44,699 bases of DNA from an uncultured Planctomycetia bacterium. Lineage in GTDB: Bacteria; Planctomycetota; Phycisphaerae; FEN-1346; JAACEH01. The notes under the pieces are model-generated. The model ran no database searches, had not been told where the DNA came from, and saw nothing but the letters and a program-made list of their open reading frames with translations. This document shows positions 37,160-44,699 of this stretch, one piece after another. Each line of letters starts with the position of its first letter. The stretch's first letter is position 1. Location: assembly GCA_903929765.1 (NCBI GenBank), contig CAIYVX010000074.1, positions 1-44,699 of the forward strand, given 5' to 3'. The translations under genes were made by a program, and so were the position numbers.

Positions 37160-39664
37160 ATGCGAACCATCGTCACCATTGCGGCCGCCGCTCTTCTCGC
37201 CGTCGTCCTGGCCACGGCCGTCCGCGCCGGCGGCGGATCGGAAAACGTCCTCATCATCGCCAACCGCCGCTCCCTCGACTCCCTGGCCGTCGCCAACGCC
37301 TACCGCGCCGCCCGCGACATTCCCGAAGCCAATGTCTGCCTCATTGACCTCCCGCCCGACAGGTTCCGCAAGGACACCATCGTCTCGCGCACCGGTTACG
37401 AACTGGATATCGCCAAACCAATTGATGACTTTCTTCGCCGGCACCCGGCCGCCGAGAGCATTCAGTTTTTCGTCCTTTGCCCCGACCTGCCCCTACGGGT
37501 CGAGGGCGGCAAGGAAAACAAACCTTTCAGCCTGGCCGCCGTTCTGGCCCTGCTCGACAGCGGCGTCCCGTCCGGCGTCGTGCCCAAAAATCCCTACTGC
37601 GGCCAGCAGGTCGCCTTTGAAAAACGCGCCGTCGCTCCAACGGGCCGTCAACCCGTCATGCACCTCGTGACCTGGCTGCGCGGCTACGAACGCTCGGACG
37701 CCCTGGCCCTCATCGGGCGCAGCCTCAAAGCCGACGGGACCGCGCCGTCGGGCACTTTCTATTTCGTCCAGAGCCGGCACACCCGCGGCTTCGGGGAAGC
37801 CAGTGACGCATTGCTCCAAAGGGGCCTCGCCGCCCGCCAGACCGAGTCCGGCCACCCCGTCGCCAACGCCCCGGATGTGATGGCCTACCTCAGCGGCGGC
37901 TGTTACTCCGGCCTCGGCTGGAAGGACCTCTCTTCCAACACCTATCGCCCAGGCGCTCTCATCGACATGCTCGAATCCTTCGGCGCCTTCCCGCCCGATT
38001 GGCGAACCTTTGGCTACACCACGCAGATCCCCGTCGCCTGGTTCATCCGCGCCGGCGCCACCGGCGTCCACGGCGCCACCGACGAACCCTACGCCGCCGC
38101 CTTCCCCTCCTCCGGCCACGCCCAGGTTTTCCTCGATAATTACACGCGCGGCTTCAACCTCACGGAAAGCTACTGGTCCGCCATTCCCCTACTCGGCTGG
38201 CAGAACGCCGTCTTTGGCGACCCCCTCTGCGCCCCCTACGCCGTCCGAGGAAAAGTCGCCCTGACCGTCACCGCCTCCGGCGAACCAGCCACTCTTTACC
38301 GCCTCGTCGCCCGCGTCGAACCCGCCCCGTCCACCACGCCCGCCGAAGTCCGCTTCTTCCTCGACGGTCGCCTGCTCGATCCCGTTCGCCCAGACAAACT
38401 TCCCGGCCAGAGCAGCGTCTGGACCGCCGAAACCGTCGTCGACGCCCGCAAGATTCCTGATGGCTGGCACCGCCTCCGAGCCGTCGCCGTCGACGATTCC
38501 CCCGCCGCCGTCCAATCCTATGCCACCGCCGAGTTCCAAACCAGCGCCGCCGGAAAATCGCTCCTCATCTCCCTGCCCCCCGGCCTGGTCGCGACGCCGT
38601 TTGCCGCCGGCGACCGGATTCCCCTCACCGCCGTCTTCTCCGGCCAACTGGCCCCGAAATTCATCAGCCTGACCGGCGGTCCTTTCAAGTCGGCCGATTT
38701 CTCCGCCGGCAAACTCCTGCTCGACACCGCGGCGCTGGGCCCCGGCCGCCACCAGCTTCACGCCGTCGCCCGCGACCTCGACGCCGTGGTCGCCCTCAGC
38801 AACACCCTTGCCCTCGACCTCGTCGAACCGCTCCATGTCGTCGAACAAATGCCCGTCGGAAAGGTCGGATGCCGCCCGTTTTTCCTGCTCCGTTACAACG
38901 ACAAACTCCCCTTTTCCGCCGCCGACGTCAAAACCGCCGTCCGCCTGACCCAGGCCGACCGGCCGGTTCCGGTTCGTTGCTCGCTCGACGGTCGCAACCT
39001 GGTCGTCGAAGCCGCCGAGTCTCTGAAGCCGGCGGCCCCCTGTCGCCTCGCGGTCCTCTTCCCGCAAGAGCTCGCCCGCTCGACCGACGTCGACCGCACC
39101 TTCGCCGTCACCGACGATTCTAAATTTCTCTACACCTTGCTGCCCGACGCCGTCTACACCGAGACCATCGAGGGCTTTTGCGAGAACGACGCCAGATTGA
39201 TCGCCAACACCGGGGGCCGCACAGCCAAGGTCGTCCTCGGACCCGTGGACCTCTTTTCCCAGCGCCGCCCCGCCGCCTGGTTTCTGTTGGAATACGATGT
39301 CTCGGCCACGTTTGACCTTCCCGCCGGTCCGCGCGAAGCCGACGGCACCGGCGCCGGCCTCGGCGTTCTCTACAGCGACATCGACAATTATTGCCGCGTC
39401 CGGATCGAGCGCGACGCCGTCACCGTTGTTCAGGTTCTTGGCGGCAAAGAATCCCGCCTGGCCTCCTGGCCCGCCGCCGGTCCGACCTCCGGCGTCGTGG
39501 CCATGCTCCTCCAGGTTCGCGGACCGGAACTGACCGTGACCGTTTGGGGCAAAAAGCTGGGCCAGGTTTCACTCGACCTCAAGCTTCCACCCGGTCTGCC
39601 GCTGATCGACCTCGGCCTGCCGCACGGAACCTCCGCCGCCGACGTCAAAGTCTCTCGACCCTGA
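37160..39664 (+). CDS. Secreted TIGR03790-family protein
   Basis: An 834-residue exported protein. The signal peptide is MRTIVTIAAAALLAVVLATAVRA. The N-terminal half matches the TIGR03790 pattern: VLIIANRRSLDSLAVANAYRAARDIPEANVCLIDLP, then IQFFVLCPDLPLRVEGG and the late NYTRGFNLTESYWSAIPLLGWQNAVFGDPLCAPY. The family has no assigned function and is frequent in planctomycetes and related environmental bacteria. The C-terminal half (after about residue 390) is beta-rich, with immunoglobulin-like segments. The ATG at 37160 has ggag 8 bases upstream. No PEP-CTERM or other anchor is seen at its end. Confidence 0.85.
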   Translation: MRTIVTIAAAALLAVVLATAVRAGGGSENVLIIANRRSLDSLAVANAYRAARDIPEANVCLIDLPPDRFRKDTIVSRTGYELDIAKPIDDFLRRHPAAESIQFFVLCPDLPLRVEGGKENKPFSLAAVLALLDSGVPSGVVPKNPYCGQQVAFEKRAVAPTGRQPVMHLVTWLRGYERSDALALIGRSLKADGTAPSGTFYFVQSRHTRGFGEASDALLQRGLAARQTESGHPVANAPDVMAYLSGGCYSGLGWKDLSSNTYRPGALIDMLESFGAFPPDWRTFGYTTQIPVAWFIRAGATGVHGATDEPYAAAFPSSGHAQVFLDNYTRGFNLTESYWSAIPLLGWQNAVFGDPLCAPYAVRGKVALTVTASGEPATLYRLVARVEPAPSTTPAEVRFFLDGRLLDPVRPDKLPGQSSVWTAETVVDARKIPDGWHRLRAVAVDDSPAAVQSYATAEFQTSAAGKSLLISLPPGLVATPFAAGDRIPLTAVFSGQLAPKFISLTGGPFKSADFSAGKLLLDTAALGPGRHQLHAVARDLDAVVALSNTLALDLVEPLHVVEQMPVGKVGCRPFFLLRYNDKLPFSAADVKTAVRLTQADRPVPVRCSLDGRNLVVEAAESLKPAAPCRLAVLFPQELARSTDVDRTFAVTDDSKFLYTLLPDAVYTETIEGFCENDARLIANTGGRTAKVVLGPVDLFSQRRPAAWFLLEYDVSATFDLPAGPREADGTGAGLGVLYSDIDNYCRVRIERDAVTVVQVLGGKESRLASWPAAGPTSGVVAMLLQVRGPELTVTVWGKKLGQVSLDLKLPPGLPLIDLGLPHGTSAADVKVSRP

Positions 39665-39684
39665 CCATAACGCCGCGCGCCATG

Positions 39685-39712
39685 TTGACTTTCCTGGCCT
39701 TTGCGGTATACT
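39685..39712 (+). promoter_or_regulatory. Promoter for tRNA-Gln
   Basis: TTGACT (39685-39690), a 16-base spacer and TATACT (39707-39712), placed 26 bases upstream of the tRNA 5' end. Confidence 0.65.
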
Positions 39713-39737
39713 CTCCTCTGTCCAGAGCTGCAAATAC

Positions 39738-39808
39738 TGGGGATTAGTGTAACGGTAGCACAACTGACTCTGGATCAGTTCGTCGGGGTTCGAATCCCTG
39801 ATCCCCAG
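39738..39808 (+). tRNA. tRNA-Gln (anticodon CUG)
   Basis: A cloverleaf can be drawn. The acceptor stem is TGGGGAT with ATCCCCA and discriminator G, followed by a genome-encoded CCA (39809-39811). The D arm has GTG and CAC, with loop containing AACGGTAG. The anticodon stem is ACTGA/TCAGT with loop CTCTGGA, giving anticodon CTG. The T arm is ggttcgaatcc-type. The acceptor and discriminator match glutamine tRNAs. Confidence 0.92.
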
Positions 39809-39818
39809 CCACAACGTA

Positions 39819-39849
39819 AAGGCCCGTAAGTCAAAGACTTACGGGCCTT
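39819..39849 (+). terminator. Rho-independent terminator after tRNA-Gln
   Basis: A 13-base-pair hairpin, aaggcccgtaagt and acttacgggcctt, with loop caaag; the downstream bases are cttcttcg. It lies 8 bases past the CCA end. Confidence 0.8.
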
Positions 39850-40409
39850 CTTCGTGCGCGGTGGAAAAGAGCCAAAAATCGCCTGCGCAACGCCTGCGCA
39901 ACGGCCATACATGGTTTTTCCGACTTCTGGACCTTTGGTTGCGAGGTCAATTATGGACCATCACCGCCAACATCAAGTTCCGGCGCTTCGACAATTTTTT
40001 GAAACTCGGTCAGGTAGCCAAGAAGGGGAAACCGGAAAGGTTTATCTGACCATCACAGAATCGGAGAACGCCTGAACCACCGTCACAAGAGACGACCCGG
40101 AAATGAATTTACAGAAAAAAAGTTGCTTTGCCTTCCTCTTTCGCCGTGATCATCCTGGCAAAGACCAGCCTGTAGTCAATGCTGGAAGGCCCCTTCCGCC
40201 GCGAAGAGCGTGGTCGGATTGCCCTCCTTATCTGAACCATCTGGAAGACTACCAGATTTCTTGTGCCTTCCCAAAAACCTTAATGCACCCTGAGTCACAG
40301 CGCCGGATTTGCCAAAACCGTGTTTTTGGTGTATACTATCACACTAACGGATAGTTTTTAGGGCACTTTGCGCTGTGAACGAGGAAGCTTTTTTGTGGAG
40401 TTCTGTGAC
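39850..40409. other. Non-coding stretch after tRNA
   Basis: About 560 bases without a gene I can support. It has a tandem 11-base duplication (cgcctgcgcaa at 39880-39890 and 39891-39901), lower GC around 39900-40330, and the promoter candidate at 40309-40337. Short frames at 39854-40075 and 40103-40354 lack sites and family features. Its location beside a tRNA would suit a decayed integrated element, but no integrase or att duplication is visible. Confidence 0.5.
40309..40337 (+). promoter_or_regulatory. Candidate promoter for the secreted-protein pair
   Basis: TTGCCA (40309-40314), a 17-base spacer and TATACT (40332-40337); five of six matches in each box. The leader to the ATG at 40410 is about 66 bases. 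Confidence 0.6.
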
Positions 40410-41726
40410 ATGATCCGTTGCTTATTCGCCGTAACGTGGCTGGCTGTGCTGGCGGGCGTGAGTGGTTCGGTCGGGGCCGCCGAGTCGACGCTGTTGTCGA
40501 AAGCCACGCCCGAGCAGCAGGCACTCTTTGCCAAAATCAAGACGGAGATTCTCCGCGAGGCCGCCGTTCAGCCGCGCCCCCTGGCCGACGCGCAGGAGGA
40601 TTATTTCTATGTCTACGACGCCGAGATGAGGCCGCTCTTGCGGGCCTACAGCTACTCTCACGATCCAGTCTTCCTGGAGACCTTCGTGCCGATGATGGAA
40701 CGGGTGCTCAGCCAGCGGTACCTCGATCCGATCAAGCCGGAGTGGAACGGCTGGTACGCCTACAAGGGCTTCGGCCACACCGCCCTTGTCGACCACGATG
40801 CCATCATGTATTTCACGCCGGTGCTGCTCTTTGTCAAGGAAGTGCGGGCCGATCCCAAGCTCCAGGCGAAGTACGGGGCCAAGGCCGAGGCCTGGCTCAA
40901 GGACGTCGAGGTCTCGATCCGCAACTGGGACAAGCGCGGCTGCTGGCACGACCTCGGCCACAAGGGCGGCTGGTATACGACCGTTCCCGGCTATCCCGAC
41001 CCGAAGACCGGCGAGATCGTTCCCCTGGGCGAGGAAACGGTACTTTTTACCTCCGGCACCGTACCCTACAACAAAGTGCATGCCCTGTTCCAGTCGCTGG
41101 CCCTGGCCTGGCAGGTGACCGGCGACCCGTGGTACAAGACGCGGATGGAAAAGTGCGTGAAGTTCTTCCGGGACCACTGGCGCGTGGACGACAAGCATGC
41201 CGAGTGGAATTACCGTGACCTGGAGTTCCCCAGCGACTTCGAGGGCGGCAAGGTCGGCGCAGGCAAAGCGAAGACCGGGGTGTTTGTCCACCCGCACCAG
41301 GGCTATTACGGTGTCGACGTCGCGGCGGTGGTCTGCTCGTTCGACGCCGGCGTGCCGTGGGCCAAGGCCGACCTGGAAAAGCTGGTCCAGACCAACACCG
41401 AGTTCATGTTCCTGGGCGATGCCAAGGATCCGAAATTCAAGATGATCAACGGCTGGTACAAGGCCGAGGGGAAATACGAAAAGGGGACCCTCTGGACCGA
41501 TCTGGCCCATTTCAGCCCGAAGATTCGCGAACTGTGGAAGGTCGAGTTGGACCGCGACTGCGCCGCGAATAAGTGGATGTGTTGGGCGTCGAGCCTCGAT
41601 TACCTGATCGAGACCAGCTACCCGGTCTCGTGGGAACCTCGTCACGCACGCCCGGATGGCGCGCCCGCCAGGGCCGCGCCGGCCAAAAACTCGCCGGAGG
41701 GCGAGAGAGAGTCAGGGAAGACATGA
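40410..41726 (+). CDS. Secreted protein of unknown function, alpha-helical barrel suspected
   Basis: A 438-residue protein with a signal peptide (MIRCLFAVTWLAVLAGVSGSVGA). The mature part has recurring helices with aromatic, charged surfaces (WNGWYAYKGFGHTALVDHDAIMYFTPVLLFVKEV; VHALFQSLALAWQVTGDPWYKTRMEKCVKFFRDHW), which resemble the helical toroid of polysaccharide lyases and glycan-active enzymes. I cannot name a family, and no catalytic residues are certain. The start at 40410 is chosen because it gives the signal peptide and has ggag upstream. Its stop overlaps the next gene's ATG (ATGA), so the two are co-translated. Residues after about 412 form a low-complexity Arg/Ala/Pro tail. Confidence 0.7.
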   Translation: MIRCLFAVTWLAVLAGVSGSVGAAESTLLSKATPEQQALFAKIKTEILREAAVQPRPLADAQEDYFYVYDAEMRPLLRAYSYSHDPVFLETFVPMMERVLSQRYLDPIKPEWNGWYAYKGFGHTALVDHDAIMYFTPVLLFVKEVRADPKLQAKYGAKAEAWLKDVEVSIRNWDKRGCWHDLGHKGGWYTTVPGYPDPKTGEIVPLGEETVLFTSGTVPYNKVHALFQSLALAWQVTGDPWYKTRMEKCVKFFRDHWRVDDKHAEWNYRDLEFPSDFEGGKVGAGKAKTGVFVHPHQGYYGVDVAAVVCSFDAGVPWAKADLEKLVQTNTEFMFLGDAKDPKFKMINGWYKAEGKYEKGTLWTDLAHFSPKIRELWKVELDRDCAANKWMCWASSLDYLIETSYPVSWEPRHARPDGAPARAAPAKNSPEGERESGKT

Positions 41727-44699
41727 TCATGGCAAGAAGGATGTTGCTGGCGGCCTGCGCGGCTGGTCTGGTGCTGGTCCTGGGCGGCTGGTCTAGCGTG
41801 GGGGCGACGACCTATTATGTGGACCAGAACAATCCGCAGGCAACGGACGATGGTCCGGGCACGGCGGCGCAGCCGTTCATGACCATCAACCAGGGCACCG
41901 GCGTGGCCGTGGCGGGCGATACGGTGCTGGTCAACACGGGGCGCTACTTTGAGGGGGTGACTTTTGCCAACAACGGCGCGGACGGGCAGCCGATTACGCT
42001 GAAGGCGGCGCCGGGGCAGCGGGTCATCGTGGACGGGGGGATAGTGCTGACTCCGTCCTCCTGGGTGCAGTGCGACAGCAGCTATGCCGGCCGCAACAGC
42101 AACTACGCCAACATCTATCACATCGATTATACGGCCCAGTCCACCGACCGGCCATACGAAATGTACCAGGATGACGCGCTGCTTTGGGAGACGGTCTGGC
42201 CGGCGGTGGGCTGGTACCTGGTCACCGCCTCGACCACCGGCAATCCCGTCTCGTCCATGACGGATTCGGTGCACCTGACCCAGCCGGACGGCTATTGGAA
42301 CGGCGGGCGGGTGATTTATGCCTGCGCGGGCATGAGCTACAACAACGACGACCAGGTCTCCACCTACACGCTGGCGACGCACAGTCTGACGGTGTCCGAC
42401 ACGTGGGTCGACGAGACCTATCCGCCCGCGCCGTTCAACCCGGCGAACTGCGACCGCTACCAGATTTACGACAAGCTGGAGACGATCACGGGGCCGGGGC
42501 AGTGGGCCTTCGACCGCCTGGGCGGGGCGAACTACCGCTTGTACGTCTGGCCGGCCGGCGGCGGCTCGCCGAGCAACCACCAGATGATCGTCCCCTACAA
42601 TATCCGGGGGGTGATCTCTATGAGCCGCTCGTACATCGTCCTGGACGGGCTGGAGATCTGCCACTCCGACAACGCCGGCGTGCTGGGCGGAGGGGGCGAT
42701 ACTTCGACGCCGTGCCACGACATCATCCAGAACTGTCTGATCCACGACAACCTTTGCATGGGAATATCGTTTAATGGCATGCCCGGTGTCACCATCTACC
42801 ACAACTACATCGGCTATAACGGCGGTGGCGTCGGCAGCAACGCCTCGAGCGCGACCATCACGGAAAACGAAATCTGCCACAACGGCTCCCAGGGGCCGCA
42901 ACCTGCTTCCTGCGACGGCATCGACCTGACCGGCCCGCAGGACGGCGTCAACTGGGCCGTCGGCTGCGTCGTCAACCACAACTACATCTACGATCATACC
43001 TACTGGCATCAGCACGGCGACAGCTTGCAGAGCTTCGGCGACTTGGGTGAGGCCCTGATCGAGAACAATATTTTTCTCACGGCGGGCCAGTCGTGGATGG
43101 TGTCGAACGCTGACTCCGTGACGCTCAGCAACAACATCTGGGCCCAGGCCGATGCGTATATGATCAATGACTACCCGATCACCAATCTCACGCTCCAGCA
43201 CAATACGCTGGCCAACGCGGGGTATTCCAATCTGAGCAACGCCTACAGCGCGGGTTTCAATTTTCACAACAACATCTTCTACCTGGGGCACGGCGGCACC
43301 AACTACGGCGGGGTCGGCTACAGCAACAGCTACGTCAGCGACTACAACTTCTTCTACCCGGCCAACGGCACCCTCCCGTCCGTCGGCACCCCCGATTCCA
43401 GCAGCCCGGTGATCTACACCAATTCCGACGGCGTCGTCGAGTGGGGCTGGTCCTGGGCCAAGTACAAGAGCGGCAGCGGCCAGGACGCCCACAGCATTTA
43501 CTATTCCAACAGCGGCAGCAGCAACGGACCGCAGTTCGTCAACGCGCCGGTCTATTACGTCCAGACCGTGGGTCAGTACCAGGTGTTTTTCACGCCCAGC
43601 AAGGTCTTCTTGAGCGACATCGAGACTCCAAATGTTCTGGCTTTTTTCGCCCTCGGCGACTATATCGAGATCGACCATGACGGCGTGGTCCGCACGGTGA
43701 CCGGATCGGGGACCGACTCGACCACGGTCTCCGGCCAGACGTTCTACTACCTGACGTTCTCGCCCAGTGAGGCGCGGGTGGCCACGATAGCGTCGGCCGT
43801 GGCCAACTGGAAAAACAATTCGAACTTCGCCGTCAACTACAACCTTAAGAACACCAGCCCGGCCCGAGGCCAGGGCCAGGGCGGCTCGGACATGGGTGTC
43901 TCGATCAACATGGCCCAGATGGTCAAGGGCGACTTCAACGGCGACGGCGTGCGCGACATTCCCGTCTTCCCCTATGCGCCGCCGGTGACGCTGACGGTGC
44001 AGGTCAACCCCTCGGGCGGCGGGACGGTGACGGTGACGCCGAGCCAGGTTTACTATGCCAACGGCGACACGGTGCAGATTCTGGCCACGCCGGCCACCTC
44101 CCCGTTCAGCGGCTGGGTCGCTACGGGCGGCACGGTGCTCAATTCCACGGCCTCGCTGACGACGTTGACCATCTCGGGCGCCTGCACGCTGACGGCCTAT
44201 TTCACGGGGCCGAGCATCCAGGAACCGCTCGTGACGCAGGCCAGTCCGGCCGGCGGCGGGAAGGTAACGGTGACGCCAAGCCAGGGGTCGTACCCGTCGT
44301 ACACCACGGTGTCGATCCAGGCCTCGGTGAATCCGGGATATTACTTTGTGAACTGGTCGGTGGCGGGCGGGGTGGTCTTCAACACCAACGCCGCGTCGAC
44401 CTCGCTGACCATCACCAGCAGTTGTACGTTGACGGCGAACTTTTTGCCGCCGCTACCGCTCGTGACGCAGGTCAGCCCGTCTGGTCTCGGCACGATCACG
44501 GTGACGCCGAGCCTGGCCACATACCCGCCGAACACGGTGGTGACCATCCAGGCCACGGCGAGTTCCGGCTATGCCCTCGGCAGTTGGACCGCGAGCGGCG
44601 GCACGGTGAGCAATGCGACGGCGGCGACGACCTCGCTCGTCATCACCGGCAGTTGCACCCTGACGGCGAACATTGTGCCGGGCTACACCGGCGCGGAGA
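41723..44699 (+). CDS. Secreted parallel beta-helix protein with InlB-like repeats (partial, runs off window)
   Basis: Open for 992 codons to the window edge, with no stop. The signal peptide is in ARRMLLAACAAGLVLVLGGWSSVGA. It then has a right-handed beta-helix signature: TTYYVDQNNPQATDDGPGTAAQPFMTINQ, followed by repeated N-rich turns (IYHNYIGYNGGGVGSNASS, ATITENEICHNG, VVNHNYIYDH, LIENNIFLT, VTLSNNIWAQ, FHNNIFYL). A dockerin/EF-hand-like KGDFNGDGVRD occurs near residue 735, and three divergent InlB B-type repeats of about 77-78 residues start near 43985, 44219 and 44450. This is a cell-surface or secreted glycan-binding or degrading protein by architecture. The ATG at 41723 overlaps the previous stop and has aggga nearby; 41729 is an alternative. 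Confidence 0.88.
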   Translation, partial: MIMARRMLLAACAAGLVLVLGGWSSVGATTYYVDQNNPQATDDGPGTAAQPFMTINQGTGVAVAGDTVLVNTGRYFEGVTFANNGADGQPITLKAAPGQRVIVDGGIVLTPSSWVQCDSSYAGRNSNYANIYHIDYTAQSTDRPYEMYQDDALLWETVWPAVGWYLVTASTTGNPVSSMTDSVHLTQPDGYWNGGRVIYACAGMSYNNDDQVSTYTLATHSLTVSDTWVDETYPPAPFNPANCDRYQIYDKLETITGPGQWAFDRLGGANYRLYVWPAGGGSPSNHQMIVPYNIRGVISMSRSYIVLDGLEICHSDNAGVLGGGGDTSTPCHDIIQNCLIHDNLCMGISFNGMPGVTIYHNYIGYNGGGVGSNASSATITENEICHNGSQGPQPASCDGIDLTGPQDGVNWAVGCVVNHNYIYDHTYWHQHGDSLQSFGDLGEALIENNIFLTAGQSWMVSNADSVTLSNNIWAQADAYMINDYPITNLTLQHNTLANAGYSNLSNAYSAGFNFHNNIFYLGHGGTNYGGVGYSNSYVSDYNFFYPANGTLPSVGTPDSSSPVIYTNSDGVVEWGWSWAKYKSGSGQDAHSIYYSNSGSSNGPQFVNAPVYYVQTVGQYQVFFTPSKVFLSDIETPNVLAFFALGDYIEIDHDGVVRTVTGSGTDSTTVSGQTFYYLTFSPSEARVATIASAVANWKNNSNFAVNYNLKNTSPARGQGQGGSDMGVSINMAQMVKGDFNGDGVRDIPVFPYAPPVTLTVQVNPSGGGTVTVTPSQVYYANGDTVQILATPATSPFSGWVATGGTVLNSTASLTTLTISGACTLTAYFTGPSIQEPLVTQASPAGGGKVTVTPSQGSYPSYTTVSIQASVNPGYYFVNWSVAGGVVFNTNAASTSLTITSSCTLTANFLPPLPLVTQVSPSGLGTITVTPSLATYPPNTVVTIQATASSGYALGSWTASGGTVSNATAATTSLVITGSCTLTANIVPGYTGAE

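Noticed and set aside
39854-40354. Short frames after tRNA-Gln (39854-40075, 39861-40049, 40103-40354)
   Set aside because: No site, no domain, overlapping in several frames. I considered an integrase remnant, but no recombinase motif is visible.
41642-43678. Minus-strand open frame of 678 codons
   Set aside because: It is a shadow of the beta-helix gene, which is open on the plus strand to the window edge and has a signal peptide and recognisable repeats.

Overview
This is a GC-rich bacterial chromosome segment, most likely from the phylum Planctomycetota. The pointers are a DUF58/BatA gene pair, a short histone H1-like protein, a TIGR03790-type secreted protein, an exosortase joined to exopolysaccharide export genes, zinc-ribbon orphan proteins, and palindromic repeats that read through genes as 'GILPM...GQDARAT' and 'AQPPTAV' peptides. 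The assignment comes from recognising families by eye, not from a search; class and genus cannot be given.

Layout. 118-820: a REP-associated tyrosine transposase (RAYT) enclosed by two nested, mirrored sets of palindromes. 879-4702: a DUF1871-like small gene, DUF58, BatA-domain protein and a small membrane protein, tightly coupled. 4883-6009: histone H1-like protein and a solitary DNA methyltransferase. 6021-8168 (-): APC-family permease. 8647-8856: cold-shock protein. 8857-10710 (-): lipoprotein and two small zinc-ribbon proteins. 10808-14392 (-): an operon of D-aminoacylase-like amidohydrolase, class-I amidotransferase-type peptidase C26 and a GT4 glycosyltransferase. 15010-20558: three pseudopilin-like genes (GspI/J/K-like). 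20721-35774: a long exopolysaccharide/exosortase locus: Wza-like export lipoprotein, exosortase, EpsI-like partner, giant TPR protein, tyrosine autokinase, then two SDR sugar-nucleotide enzymes flanking a DegT aminotransferase. 35866-36984 (-): alanine racemase. 37160-39664: TIGR03790-type secreted protein. 39738-39808: tRNA-Gln(CUG). 40410-44699: a secreted protein of unknown function translationally coupled to a large secreted beta-helix protein with InlB-like repeats that runs off the window.

How it fits together. The centre of the window looks like a cell-surface module: sugar nucleotides are made by the SDR and aminotransferase genes, chain export is controlled by the tyrosine autokinase and the outer-membrane lipoprotein, and an exosortase/EpsI pair would process sorted surface proteins whose genes are not in this window. 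A pseudopilin triad sits directly upstream with its own promoter. A second theme is palindromic repeats: they flank the RAYT, lie between genes, and are also read in frame inside two proteins (the BatA protein and a prepilin leader). The same two stem variants recur in two separate elements.

Best candidates for something new are the mirrored RAYT/REP unit, the repeat-built prepilin leader, the pentapeptide minisatellite at the N-terminus of the peptidase C26 protein, and the pseudopilin-exosortase-tyrosine kinase neighbourhood.
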